Assembly (NCBI GenBank): GCA_037179335.1
Contig: JAKZHN010000016.1
Location: forward strand, 434,001 to 498,000
From: Cyclaneusma minus
Lineage: Eukaryota; Ascomycota; Leotiomycetes; Marthamycetales; Marthamycetaceae
Direction of reading: 5' to 3'
DNA: 64,000 nucleotides
Part shown: piece after piece, positions 22,628-33,971 of the stretch
Layout: every line of letters begins with the position of its first letter
Numbering within the stretch: the stretch's first letter is position 1
Notes under the pieces: generated by a model
Database searches by the model: none
Seen by the model: the letters and a program-made list of their open reading frames with translations, nothing else
Told to the model about the DNA's origin: nothing
Program-made: the position numbers and the translations under genes

Positions 22628-24911
22628 ATGACTCAAGTCACTAACCCCGAGGTGGCACCCGAAGCACCCGACCCCCAAGTTACCCCTGAGCACGCACCCC
22701 CTGAACCCTCTCCAAACCACCTAACCTGCAAACTCGACGACTACTGCCGCGCCCTCCGCGCCTTCCAATCCCTCACCATCGCCAATGCCATCCCCTCAGA
22801 CTCCTCCTCCGTCCTCTCCAATCCCGCCAACTCCCCCACCCCAACACTCAACATCTCCTTCCGCCGCACCATCCGCGTCCCCGACTCCACCTCCGCCTAC
22901 AGCTCCGCCCACAACCTCCCTCCGGACGAGGGACCCTTCCCACTCTTCCCCGTCGCCCAATACACCCACAACATGACGTCTTCCATGGCCTCCAAAGGCG
23001 GTGTGTTCCTGCCCATGTACAAGCACGAAGCCATGTGGGTGAATTTTACCACTTCGATGCCGTTTGCGCTCAAGATCTATGCGGGGTCTGTGAATGCGAT
23101 TTCGGGGGCGAAAAGTGGTGAGGATGAGGAGGAGAGGATCAAGGGGATGAAGGCGAAAGGGAGGAGTGTGCAGGATTATGTGGTTGTGGGCCCGCAGGGT
23201 GACCCACATGGCGAATGGGTATACTTTGGAGAGACGAGAGGACATCAGAGGTGGTTGGATGGCATTGCGACTGATCAGGGAAGGTGAGGCAGTTTGTGGC
23301 GGTGGAGAGTGGGAGTGGGTATTCGGTGGAAGCGCAGGTTACGGGGGAAGACAAGGTTGCGGGGATTCAGTTGGAGGTTGTGCCCTGTACGGTGGAATTT
23401 CAGAAGGAGTGGAAGAGGAAGAACGAGGACATTAAAGAGCGGGCGAGGGAGGCAAAGGCCCGGGAGGCAGAACGGGAGAAAAAACGAAAAGAAAGAAAGG
23501 ACAAAATTGCAAAGGGGAAAGAGACTCTTCTCGGTTGCTTGAAGGGGGAAAGCGAGTGGGAGAAAGGGGAAGACGGTCTACTGAAAGGGGAAGTATTTGT
23601 CGTGCTGGGGAATGCTGCCTACAGAGTCCAAGTCAACGCAGCCGACACAGTTGAAAGTCTCACGTCCAAGATCAGGGACTCGCCAAACATGCCAGATGCC
23701 ATCGGTCCAGATCGTCAGCGTCTCCTCTACGCGGGAAGGGAGCTGAAGAGGGAGCTTTCGATCCATAATGACAATGTCATCGATCTTGGTCCAGCTCCGG
23801 CTTCGCTTGAGAGCCTAGGTGTGAAGAATGTGGGTATTTTGACATCAGCCAGGCAGATTTGTTGGAAATATGCTAACACACTTAGGGGTCGTGCATCAAG
23901 CTGGAAGTTCTTCAGTACCGCAATGGTCCCACTTTAGTCTGGGACAACGAGAAAGAACAGTTGATAAAACAAGATGGTCAAGGTCTCTTGTCGATGGGTA
24001 TGGGCCCACCCATAGCTACGATGCCAGGAAGTTATGTATGCCTTCAGGCTGCATCCCGGGGCCCCATGGGATACCCGAAATCCTGTCTACCAAATTACCA
24101 AGGAGAACTGCATTCTGCGGACGTGCCTGGACAGGATAGTTCGATGCTGGCTGGTCAGCCACCACCGTACAAAGGACGGGTGCAACGGCCATTCCGTGTG
24201 CGAGCGGCCGGCTCGAGTGCGTATAGCCTGATGCAACAGAACATATTTTGCCACTCCGCGTCCTCCCGTACGTCGAATCCGGTCATGACGAGGTCTGGGA
24301 TATCGGCGAACAGTCCAGCAGCAAATTACGGCATGGGAGCTATGGGAGCGGCAGCACCAATGCCAGATGCTATCCCAGATGCCCTGCCACAAGCAGTACC
24401 AGTGCCAAGAGCGAATACAGTCAAAGAACTAGCCATCGGCGCCGGCGGACGCATCTCGCAATCCATCCAAGCCGACCCCTATCCACCCAGCACCTGGGAC
24501 ATCCCAGCCACGATCCTCTTCAACGTCCAGCTTCTCTCAACAGAAGACTTCACCTCTGTCACCGGACTTCCAGCTCCAGACTCGCCTGTCTCGGCTACAG
24601 AGTACAAAAACAGCGGCGGAGTTTTCTATGACTTGGGTGAAGAGAAGAGTGAGGTGAAGGGCAACTTTGATGGTGTGAAGAGTGTGGCGCAGATGAATGA
24701 GGCGAAGGGAGTGCCGAAGACGGATGAGGAAATTAATGAGGAGAATTTGAGGTTTGGGAGTGTGAGATTGTGGGGTGCTGTGGGGGAGCAGGGGGTGGTG
24801 ACTACGTTTAGGCCGGTGGCGGAGATGGAGGACGCGTTTGAGAAGATGGCGGTCAACCATGCGGCGGACACGACGGCTATCGGAGATGAGGACGATTCGA
24901 TGGAGTTCTGA
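22628..24911 (+). pseudogene. UbH4: ubiquitin-like hybrid paralogue with a single-base frameshift
   Basis: The reading frame from ATG 22628 (CACCATGA) reaches a TGA at 23285-23287. Re-reading one base (frame shift at 23281) restores DQGKVRQFVAV, which aligns with the paralogues. The downstream exon then runs to 23829, followed by an intron (23830-23885) and a last exon, 23886-24911. With the missing base the product would be about 742 aa. Domains are an N-terminal domain with a Pro-rich start (LNISFRRTIRVPD, HEAMWVNF, GIQLEVVP), then a long basic Lys/Glu/Arg-rich helix unique to this copy (about 23400-23530). A diverged ubiquitin-like domain follows (GEVFVVLGN, DRQRLLYAGRELK, LEVLQYRNG; no diglycine), then a Gly/Pro/Met-rich linker and the C-terminal domain (GAGGRISQSIQADPY, FNVQLL, VKGNFDGVKSVAQMNE). 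It may be a pseudogene, a sequencing error at a G/A run, or a recoded gene. Confidence 0.7.
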
Positions 24912-26329
24912 AGAGCGTGAGTCGGAAGATTACACCGGAGTGGGCGGCTGAGGCACGGGGTGTTGGAAGGGATTAATGTCGGATTCTGTTGCTGCTATGA
25001 TGGGTCTTGGATCATTGCCCTGAGCCGCATGATCAGTAAGTATGTCGGAGATTTTGCATGGATTCTTCTTCTCGTTTTGGGTTTCATTCGGGTAGATCGC
25101 ATTTAGAGTACAGAAATCAACATTCTTAGCCTTTTCGAAACTTCCGGCTTCGAGCCACTGCCATTGCCAACTTTACATCGCCTTCTCGGATGGCGAGAAG
25201 CACAGTAAATGCCCATACATCCTTAATTCACGTCACGCATTGGGAAGACTTTCTTCTGGTGTTGAGACACAGAGGTCCAATTGTTTTCGTTTTCTAATCC
25301 ATCTCACGAGAGCTTCTTACCCGGCAATGTATTCCGCCCAAAACAGCTTTCCGGATCAAGTCAGCCCCGCTATCATGGCTGTCACGGCGCATATATTGAG
25401 GACGCGCAGGACTCCTGTTGGACCTGTTGGACCTGTTGCTCCTCGTTCGCTCCGACTGCGGCATCAAGCCTGGTGGGTCTTGTAGGTCTTGCAGGTCTTC
25501 AGCCGGATGCATATATGGGTTTATGATCGCTGAGGTCATGGTTCCTTCACGGCGTGGGCCGACTGGAACTGAGGGAGTCGGGGCGGCGTCGTAAACAAAT
25601 GGGCTCCCGATGCTGTCTTTCCTGTCGGTCTGAAGATGCGGGCTGTAGGCGGCGGAGTACGGGAGTCGGGCGCGGTATGAGACGGGAGAAGGTCCAGGCT
25701 CTTCACCATGCCAAGCTTGCGGTCGTCATGCATGTGTGCATCCTTCCTCGGTCTTGGTCTCCATCTCGACGGCAGGTTCTGGTGCAGAGAAGAACGCCTC
25801 GCGGCTAGCTGGGTACATGTCCATCTCCAAAGCTCGTTTTCGATCCCGCTGGTACCTCTCTTCTGAGGCAGGCTCTCCGCGATACGCTCCTCCTCTTTCT
25901 TGACTACCTTCACTTTCGTCCGCAAGCGAGGCCATTGTCATCCTCGCGGGCTTTCTCCCGCATCGGATTTCCATGCTACCTCACCAACATCTCTTCCTCC
26001 ATCGCAAACCCATCTCATTATGCTCTTCGCATTCGTCAGCCGGCCAGCATCCTGGCTTTTCGCGATCGATTCGGAGCAGCCGTACTGGAGAGTGCGGGGG
26101 ATCTCAGCATACAGCAACCAAATGGCAGGCATGTCGGCATTGAATCCGGATGAGCTGTCCGAAGTCATGGAGAACGCAATCACGAGGATCTGATCAGCGC
26201 CATCAAAACCGTCTGCACCAAGACCAAATGTATCTGTGCAGCTCGGGAAGGGTAACGGCCATGCACTCCCATTTGGCACTGCCAAGTCCGTCATCTTCAG
26301 CAACCGCAACTTCCTCTTCAGCATCAGCA

Positions 26330-26470
26330 GGCTCATCCTCGTACCCTCGAAACAACTTTGGATGCCCCTGGTACTCTTGAGGTCGGCCTTACTATAGAGC
26401 GTGCAATCGAGGAAGCGAGCACTGGAGAGTTGGGCACCAGTGAGCTTGGCACCATCAAACAGGGTACAAG
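26330..26470 (-). other. Pentapeptide-repeat-like coding segment
   Basis: Read on the minus strand, one frame gives FDGAKLTGAQLSSARFLDC followed by TLYSKADLKSTRG. This has the A(D/N)LxxA spacing of pentapeptide repeats, and the frame is open for about 45 codons. It is not clear whether this belongs to the same gene as the J-domain-like exons upstream or is a separate remnant. Too short to name. Confidence 0.3.
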
Positions 26471-26779
26471 TGGCGCAAGTCGTGACTGCTTGAACCGGTG
26501 CGGTGCGGCAAGAACTTCCTCAACAGCAGCGCGCTTTTCCTCATACGCTTATGAAAGTCTTGGTGAGCATCTGCGTCAAGTTAGCAACAATCTTTCCACC
26601 CAACATCCACGACCCCAAATTTTGGGAACTTCTATTGCCAGGACTCCTCTCCGTTCCCTCGCAACCATTTGGGAGAAGGTCACATACCTCAGACTGGCAT
26701 CCAATGTCTCTCCTCCCTTTCTTCTCACTTCTCCTGCTCCTTCCTGGCCCTTATCAGATCGGCCTTGTCGAAGACAGTC

Positions 26780-27760
26780 GGGACAGTCGGGACATACTCC
26801 GAAGAAAATTTGTATCTTCTGCTCTGCTTCCCGGGCTTCTTCCTCCCGTCGCTCTCTCTCTTGCTTGCTTGCAATTCTACTGGACTTCTTCGCATGGGCA
26901 AGTTTTTCCCGGTTGGCCAATTCTTTTTGCTTGGCAAGCTCCTTGCGCTTTCTGGACTCTTCCGCTTTCTCCAACAGAGGCAGTGATCCGCTACCGAATG
27001 TGTGGAGACGAGAAGCTTGGTGCCCAGGAACGGAGGATCCGAATCCTTACGACTGTGGCTTCAAAGCTGTGCTTGGTAGCAGCAGAGTCAGAAGCTGCAC
27101 CATCGATGGAGAGCAGGTGTGTGCGACTTCTACACCATGAAGTCAGCCATGAATCTGAACGAGCAAAGTGTACGCAGGGAAGTTCTTACCATGATGATCG
27201 CACACAAGTCTCTGGCCCGTAGATTCCACGCGTTCTCGCCAAGGACCTTGGGTGATGTACAACATCGCGCCCACAACGAGCAAAAGGCCAACCTAGAACT
27301 TTCGGTCTTGGCGTGCTGATTCCGTCGGGAACCGTGAAGATACAGAGCCTCGATCGAAGAGAAGGCCGGGACGGGCCCTCTCGGGGTCCTTGTGGGGTTT
27401 CCGGTTTCGTAGGCCGGTTACTAGCTGGGCCGAGTGTCAGTGATTCATTTGCCCACAAGGGAACAATGTGTGCTCGTGAAGGTAGTCTAGAGCAAACAAA
27501 CCTTTTGGAGGGTTTCCGTCGCCCACGGCTTCTTGTTCTTGTCCGGGTGAAGCTCGAATGCCTCCTTTCTTTGGGAGGACGCGATTTCTTCGGCCGAGGC
27601 AGTATGCTGCACTGGAGGGAGGATTGGGCTCAAGTTCGTTCTATCACAAGTCAGTCATCCCGCTCTGAATCACGTCGTATTTCACATCAAAGTACATACC
27701 TCGCATGCACGGCAGCCTTGAAGACTGCCTTTCGAGCTCCCAAGACCCGACAAGCCGCTC
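26780..27760 (-). CDS. J-domain-like membrane protein gene, model unresolved (partial or degenerate)
   Basis: Candidate exons on the minus strand join in phase. An exon ending near 27700 (about 27757-27700) gives ARKAVFKAAVHAR. Exon 27640-27502 gives SAEEIASSQRKEAFELHPDK, containing the HPD tripeptide. An exon from 27424 gives KDPERARPGLLFDRGS. Splicing from that last exon at a GTATCT donor to an acceptor at about 27295 removes an in-frame stop and adds a hydrophobic segment, VGLLLVVGAMLYITQ. Further on (about 26970-26790) an open segment encodes a basic coiled coil (KRKELAKQKELANREK, ERERREEEAREAEQK). Together these resemble a membrane-anchored J-protein that would stimulate an Hsp70. Helix I is poorly conserved and stops occur between segments, so this may be a pseudogene. 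The full start and end were not found. Confidence 0.4.
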
Positions 27761-28983
27761 TTCGCAACCGCAAAGCAAAGCTCTACTCGAATACCGACAC
27801 CAGAAAGGAGAGGACATTCCCTTGTCTCCATCATCTTCCGAGACGCAGACACATGGTCGGAAGCTTGCGTGCCTTCGGAGACTCCGAGCCGTCATGCCAT
27901 CATCGGCGTTGTCGATTCCGGTTTCCGGGTCCAGCGTCTCGATCGAGCGTTCGCGATGGCTTCGGCGGTTGAGCCGGGGCTACTTGCAGCGACGGCAAGG
28001 GTTGATGGAGCCTTGAAGGAAGGCACAGAAGCGACGCACCATCAGCGATGGTGATGCGGTTTGGCAAAAGGCAGAAGAACGTGGAAGGAAAGACGGATGG
28101 TCCGGAAGAAGAGATTGATGGGAGCATTGTTGGTATGCTCTTTGTGGCAGCATCCGCAAGGATATTGGGACTGTTTGATAGTGGATTGGTTATGGGATGG
28201 GCCGTGGAATGGTAGGTGTTTTGAGACAGAGAATTGCTTTGCTGACTGAGAAGTTTAGATACTATACCGTCCGGTTTATACGTGGCTTGGTTGATCTATT
28301 GTGCGGATCTCTTTTATAGGTTAGGGGCCGGAGAACTTGGGGTTCATCTACAGAACCGATGGGATCGTCATAATCATGCAGAGGGTCCTCCGGTGTCACT
28401 CAGGGGGTTCTTTGAATCACTCGGGGGATCATCTGAAAACCCAGAACACAATCCGCGTCAGCCAGGAGATCCCTCGAACCACCCAGAAGACGCTCTCAAA
28501 AACTCAAGGGATCGTCACCACGGCTGGAAACGGTCCAAAGGGGTCAGATCATACCTCTTAACTGACCCAAATTGACCTTGAATCCAAATGACAAAGGGGC
28601 AGTAGTCACGACTCACAAGCCCGTCATTCCAACTCTTTGGTCGAGATTGCTCATATGACATACTGCCCAGCTGAGCCAGTGCACCTATATGATCGATCAT
28701 TTCGGCTCTCCGGTACTCCCTCGAGCTTTTTGCTCTTTGTTGAACCGTGTCGTATTTCCCTAATTTCCACGATTTTGTCACCATAGTACTTCGATGCATG
28801 GAAGCCATCAACAGCTCTCAGCCGTCGAAAGAATACACATCATTCATTCGCCCAAATGTCCGAAAAAGAATTATCCCAAATTACGAGCCGTGGATGGAAC
28901 TTGAAAGCTTTATGAGGATATAAGTCATTCATACGTACCTCATCTAGTTACCTCAACATCACTCCCCATATTCCCCTAACAAC

Positions 28984-30513
28984 CTACAAAACACTAGGCT
29001 GCATAACCTTCACCTCCCCATCCTTCCCCACGCCCTCCGCCCCCATTCCCCCTTTCATCCCCCTAAACAACCCCTCAAACTCACTCTTCGCAACTTCCAT
29101 ACAATCATGCCCATAAATCATTTTCTGCACATCCGCATCCGCCCACTTATCCGGCACCGGTCCCTTCCCCTCTTTGAGCGCCGCAAATTGCGCATCTCTT
29201 TCCTTCTTCGCCTCCGACTCTCCTAAATGCAGCGCTCTCCCCGATGCAGCCGCCATATTCACTAACGTCTCAGCACGCTCTTTACGAATCGCTTGGTAGC
29301 ACTTCGCCGTTTTGTTGATCGACTCGGGCGAGCTGTCCGGACACAGGGCAAGGACTTCCGCAATGACGGCTGCGTCTTCGATAGCTTGTGCTGCGCCTTG
29401 AGCGAGATGGGGAAGTGTTGGGTGGCACGCGTCACCCGCTAGTACTGTCGTGCCATATACCCATGTTGGCAGGGGGGAGTGAACGCGTAGTTTCCATTCG
29501 CACACTTCGCCATCAGGAACCAAATTCAACATTCGTTTCACCAGCGGGCAGAAATCATCGTACACCTTTAACATTTCTGGTTTCGAGCCTTTAGTTGTGT
29601 ACATGGCGGAAGGTGCGGCGGCGAAATTTGTGTCGGGTTGTGCCGTCGAGATGTTGTAGATTTGCTTGGAGGAGACGGGGTAGGCGATGATATGGCGTTT
29701 TGGGCCGACCCAGCGGGTGACGGTGTCGCTGTCAATCAATTTGAGAAGCTCCGGGTCAGATTCCATTTGGTAGCGGCGTAGCATAATTCGATATGCGGCC
29801 TGATTCGTATCAATCACTTTGGCATCGATGTTCAAAAGTCCCAGCATTTGGTCGCGTATGTTTGATTTGAGACCGTCGCAGGCAAGGAGGATGTCGCAGG
29901 TTACGGTATAGGGAGGTTTGCCATCTCGGGGTACCATCTCGATTATGGGGTGAGGGGCGAAGGAGTGCATTTTGCCGCCGGCGTGGCCGAAGTGGAAGGT
30001 GATGGCTTTCTCTTTCTTGCAGCCTTTGAAGATGGAGCCGGCGAGAGATGAGCGGTGGCCGACCATGTGCGGGTATTTATATGTTTCGCGGACGTATCCT
30101 AATCCTACGTGGGCAAGCTCCTTGTCTGTCGCCCCTTCTGTGGTGGTTGTCAGCTTTTGGACTTCAAGATCTGATGAGTATGGTGGTACGTACCACGAAT
30201 ACTCGTTTCCTTCAAATCTACCGCTTCCTTCTCAATCTCTTCCCATACGCCAAGTCTGTCGAGTATGCGGGCCATGTTTGGAGCCAGCTGGATACCAGCT
30301 CCCACGAAACCAAGATCGGAGGCATATTCGTAGACATCGATATGCGTGAAGCCCTTCTTTGCTAGTGCGAGAGCGCATGTCAAACCGCCCATTCCTATAC
30401 ATCCGTCAGAATCCCGTCTTCTTCTTCTCCAAACGTTCGGAAGTGGTTCTCGACTCACCAGCTCCCACAATAACGATTCGCAGATCTTTGTTGATGCCCC
30501 CCAATGGCGCCAT
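28984..30513 (-). CDS. FAD-dependent aromatic monooxygenase (salicylate hydroxylase-like)
   Basis: Three exons (30513-30459, 30394-30194, 30137-28984) give 469 aa. The dinucleotide-binding motif GAGMGGL is split by the first intron, which supports that junction. E(Y)ASDLGFVGAGIQLAPN follows, then the DG motif (CDGLKSNIRD) and the second FAD-ribityl motif (LAGDACHPTLPHLAQG). This order is typical of class A flavoprotein monooxygenases such as salicylate 1-hydroxylase and 6-hydroxynicotinate 3-monooxygenase. It would hydroxylate an aromatic acid with NAD(P)H and oxygen; the substrate cannot be read from sequence. No signal peptide or membrane segment is seen, so it is probably cytosolic. Start ATG 30513 immediately precedes the conserved N-terminal strand. 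No biosynthetic neighbours suggest a cluster. Confidence 0.9.
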
Positions 30514-31550
30514 GTTTGAATCTTTGGCAGAGGAACGTCCAGTACAGGATAATAGAAAGTGACGAAGGGAGGAAAAGCAAGAAGACATGAGTGATGTAGA
30601 AGCGAGAGAATTAATAGGAGAGATTAGAAAAGTGATGAAATGGCTAAATGAGACGGAAGATAAGCTACTTATCCATATACCCGGCAGTTGACCGAAGACA
30701 TGGCATTTGTTGTTCTTGATACATGGCATTCTTCTTGCAGAGCGGCTCCTCGTAGTTGCCGGCGGCACAAAGCTTACCCATCGTCACATCGGTGACGTTG
30801 AGGTGGGAGGTTTTTGGTGAGAGGTCGTTTCTGGTTCGATGTTCATCGCGAGGAAGTGCAAAAGTTTCCTATTTCGGGATAGCGTGGGTGGCTCGCATCT
30901 TTCCCCGCTTCCGCATACAAACCCCAAAACCAACACCACCCCATTTTCTCACGATGCTCTCAAGTATCACCTGGAGGTTCGCGCCAATTGCCGTTTGGCT
31001 CGCGGGAATATTCCTCGCGCAAAGCCCAGGACTATTGCTAAGACACTCAGCAATGTAAGCAACGTCTTATTTACGATATACACCATCTTTCGTGTGTTCC
31101 GAAGTAGACGTTGGCTATATTATTGATCGCGTCAACAGTGTTTTTGGGCTTCTCGCGGGCTTGATTATCGGCCCATCGGGAGCCAGATCATATTGGGCGC
31201 GGGCCTCGTCTTCGGTGTTGCAGGCCGGCCGCTCTACGAAAGCTCGCATAGAGCTCTCATCCCTCTCATCCGCGACTGTAAACAGCATCTCCATTCTCCA
31301 ACCTTTGCTTTCACGCGCTTCTTTCTCGAGAGACGGATGAAGTGCGAGTGCACTTGCAAGATAACTATCTGCTGAAAGGTACATTTGCTTGAGTACAAAA
31401 AAGATACCGACGGGTATATATGCAAAAGCTAATAGCCCAACACCATCGCAAATGCCAAAATCGAAACGCCAGCGTGATGCATCTATCTATCACAGGTCAT
31501 CGGAAGCTTACTCCATATCCATGCAACTCCAACAAAGGAGACCCTTGTCG
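30514..31550. other. Intergenic between the monooxygenase and the glutamic protease
   Basis: Holds only the low-confidence small membrane protein model at 30954-31340. Otherwise nothing coding is seen. Confidence 0.4.
30954..31340 (+). CDS. Possible small membrane protein (100 aa)
   Basis: Two exons (30954-31054, 31139-31340) join in phase with a GTAAGC donor and a CAACAG acceptor. The predicted product has two hydrophobic segments, FAPIAVWLAGIFLAQS at residues 9-24 and VFGLLAGLIIG at about 35-45, then a Ser/Arg-rich tail. I do not recognise it. The upstream ATG context (ACGATGC) is mediocre. It is offered because the hydrophobic pattern continues across the splice; a chance ORF is a real alternative. 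Confidence 0.27.
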
Positions 31551-32429
31551 TCACTCAGTCGCCTTCGCCGCAGCGGTAGGTCCGGTGTACTTGACCAGCA
31601 TCTGCTGGCCACTGCTCTGAAGCGTGGGGGTGGCGACGACCGTATTGTTCTGCAACATATCGACAACAGTGGAATTCGTCAAGGTAACCAAGTTCCCGGT
31701 GTTGGTCACGGCAATGCAGTTCTGCATGGTGACTTGTCCGAAGTTGGCAAAAGGCACCAATCCACTGCCAGTAGCAACATCCTCAACAATCCACTCGGCA
31801 TTCTGGCCACCGATGGCTGCGCTGGAACTTGGGGCCGCGATGAGGATTGCTTGCGATTGTCCGGTGGTCAGGTTGTCGACGATGACAACACCGGTGGTGG
31901 CGGATTGCGCGCGGACCTCGACGTGCACGTTGTGGCCGGCTTGAACAGGGAGGGCGAACGAGGTGAGTGGGTTGGGGTAGTACTCGTACCAGAAGTAGCT
32001 TGACTGAGTCGTTTGGCCGTTGCTGACAGTCACAGTCGACAAGGTACCGGCTTGCAGAATATCATTCTGATAAGTGTATCCGTCGATACCGACCCATTCG
32101 GCAGTACTCCATTGACCATTTCCGCTCGCTGGGGGCTTGAGGGAAGGAAGAACCCAAGTTGCGGACACGGAGGAGAAGGTTGAGCCGGTGGGAGGAAATT
32201 TTTGGACGGCGCCGGCCCAGTTGGAACTGTAGTCGGTGGCATAGAAGTCGGTAGGGGTGGAGAAGGTGGTGGGGTGTGTAGAAATGTTGAATGCGGGGAT
32301 GGAGATCGGGGTGGCGATGGTGCCGTCGCTCATGAGAATGCGAGGGTTGACGAAGCGGGAGGGGTCGCTGGCCGGGCGGGCAAGGACGGAGGTGCTGGTG
32401 AGGAGGAGGGAGAGGGCGGTGATCTTCAT
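31551..32429 (-). CDS. Secreted glutamic peptidase (eqolisin, family G1)
   Basis: Single exon, 292 aa. Residues 1 to about 20 form a signal peptide (MKITALSLLLTSTSVLARPA), followed by a propeptide to about residue 65. The mature part begins with SSNWAGAV (68-75). It contains ATWVLP, then WVGIDG (112-117), then ILQAG, whose Gln126 aligns with the catalytic Gln53 of scytalidoglutamic peptidase. In NAEWIVED, Glu212 aligns with catalytic Glu136. The enzyme is expected to cut proteins outside the cell at acid pH. Almost no cysteines are visible, unlike scytalidoglutamic peptidase, so disulfide stabilisation is absent. It lacks introns. A TATA-like sequence (TATAAG on the minus strand, about 32569-32575) lies some 140 bases upstream of the ATG. 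Confidence 0.92.
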   Translation of the reverse strand: MKITALSLLLTSTSVLARPASDPSRFVNPRILMSDGTIATPISIPAFNISTHPTTFSTPTDFYATDYSSNWAGAVQKFPPTGSTFSSVSATWVLPSLKPPASGNGQWSTAEWVGIDGYTYQNDILQAGTLSTVTVSNGQTTQSSYFWYEYYPNPLTSFALPVQAGHNVHVEVRAQSATTGVVIVDNLTTGQSQAILIAAPSSSAAIGGQNAEWIVEDVATGSGLVPFANFGQVTMQNCIAVTNTGNLVTLTNSTVVDMLQNNTVVATPTLQSSGQQMLVKYTGPTAAAKATE

Positions 32430-33971
32430 GTTGGGTGGATGGGTGGGGGATACTTTGACTGGTATTCAAAGCTTTCTGAGGTGGTAATGTGGAGAGTCTG
32501 ATTGGACTCTGATGGGCTGTTTGCTGAGGTTGTTGGATGAACTGATTGGGGAGAATGATACATGGTTCTTATAAGGATCGTCGACTTGAGCAACGTCAAG
32601 ACTGTCTGACCGTTCACCTTGCTGACTTACAGAAGAGAGTCTCTGGACCTACGATGTGGACTTTGAAAGTGTAACGTATGGAAGCACACGTGCAAGCACA
32701 GTTTCACCGTCCCAGTACGTCTGTCCCCGTACCCCGATCACCAAACCCCATCCACCGCCCACAGAGCTGGAAAACAAGGTACCCAGGGGCGTCCCGTGTG
32801 GATAATAGGTGTGTGATGGAGCTTTACAGCTGCCAAAAGGACGTAAAGGGGCCATAGCTGTAGCGGCGGCGCAAAACCCAGCCACTGAGTGAACAGCCTC
32901 TGAGCTTGAACAGCTCGGCCTGGTACCCGAGCGGGCTGTTAATACTGCACCTAGCTAGTGGTTGTCACCGGCGGTCAGGGCCGTACTGTCACTTGATGGC
33001 TAAAATGTGTTCGAGTAGATCGTCGACGCCCGGGAAGGCGCCGCATCTTGTGGAACAGAAGTACAGAGTTGAAGAACCTGGACGCAGCATCGGACTCGGA
33101 GAGCCATGCTGCGGCTGTCTTAGAATGCCAGCAGCCATGTCGTTGCACAATTGTACCGCTTGCTGCGTCCAGCCTAGATCCCGTCGTACGGCCCGAGTCG
33201 TCCCTTCGTTGTTGCGCAAACTTGGCACGAAGATACCTCAATCCATCAAGGCAGAGACAAAGATTCACGATATCGAGTTCATGCAGAACCCGAGGTTTCG
33301 GATTCTGAAGATTTCAGAAAGGCGGGGGTCAAGTGTCCCTTTACGTACTATTTTCCGGCCTCCCGCCATCGCCACGCGGGATGACAGTGCAACCCCCCAA
33401 AGGATAAAAACAAGACTTTTGACACAATCCAATTAAGAGAACCTATGGTGGGCTGCTGTCAGAAATGGAGCGACGCGGCGGGTAGGACCGAACCAGCCAC
33501 TTCTAAGTTTAGGTTCTGTCAAACCTGCCGCATATATCTATCTGCCACATGCCCCCCTCCTCGAAGGTTTGCGAACAGCTGCTGCTCTATATGTATCGGT
33601 CTGCTATGGTCAGCCGTAATTTGTGAGCCGCAACGGTGGAGACGGGAGGGGTGGGCTGCTAAGGAAGGAGGACTCGAGGGCTCGAACGGACGCCTCACTT
33701 CACCAAGTCAACTCACCAAATGCGGAACAAATAACAATATCGAAATCACGAAGCTCTCGAGTCACAGAAGCATTTTGAAGGTCATTTTTTTTTTACAGTT
33801 TTTAACATTTTTTTGGTTTTTCTTCCCCTTTTCTAGTTAATCCCACACGCGCTCTCCAGAGCCATAACACAAAATAACCTAACACAATCCACCCATCATC
33901 GTCTTGCCCATATATGAACAGCCCATCGGTCTCTGATATCAGAGGAATCAAACAAACATACCTCATCCACC
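32430..33971. other. Intergenic, no gene recognised
   Basis: The first 200 bases form the promoter of the glutamic protease gene. The remainder has small uninformative frames. T-rich runs at 33786-33835 probably belong to the region downstream of SEC8. Confidence 0.45.

Larger units (their letters stand above)
24912..28983. other. Gene-poor or unresolved stretch
   Basis: Apart from the coding-like minus-strand segments listed separately (about 25300-28130), no model can be supported. A small tandem GTTGGACCT repeat at about 25414-25440 gives a GPVGPVGP-like translation on the plus strand and RSNRSNRSN on the minus strand. The 28130-28980 part shows no coding signal. Confidence 0.4.

Noticed and set aside
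23240..23330. Explaining the UbH4 frame break by an intron
   Set aside because: Any GT-AG pair here either removes the conserved WLDGIA/VRQFVAV motifs or is too short (about 34 nt) to be spliced.
25414..25485. Collagen-like GPVGPVGP peptide
   Set aside because: Only three units from a 9-bp tandem repeat, with no surrounding gene signal.
27313..27972. 219-codon plus-strand frame
   Set aside because: No domain, Arg/Ser-rich by composition, and it lies antisense to the J-domain-like exons.
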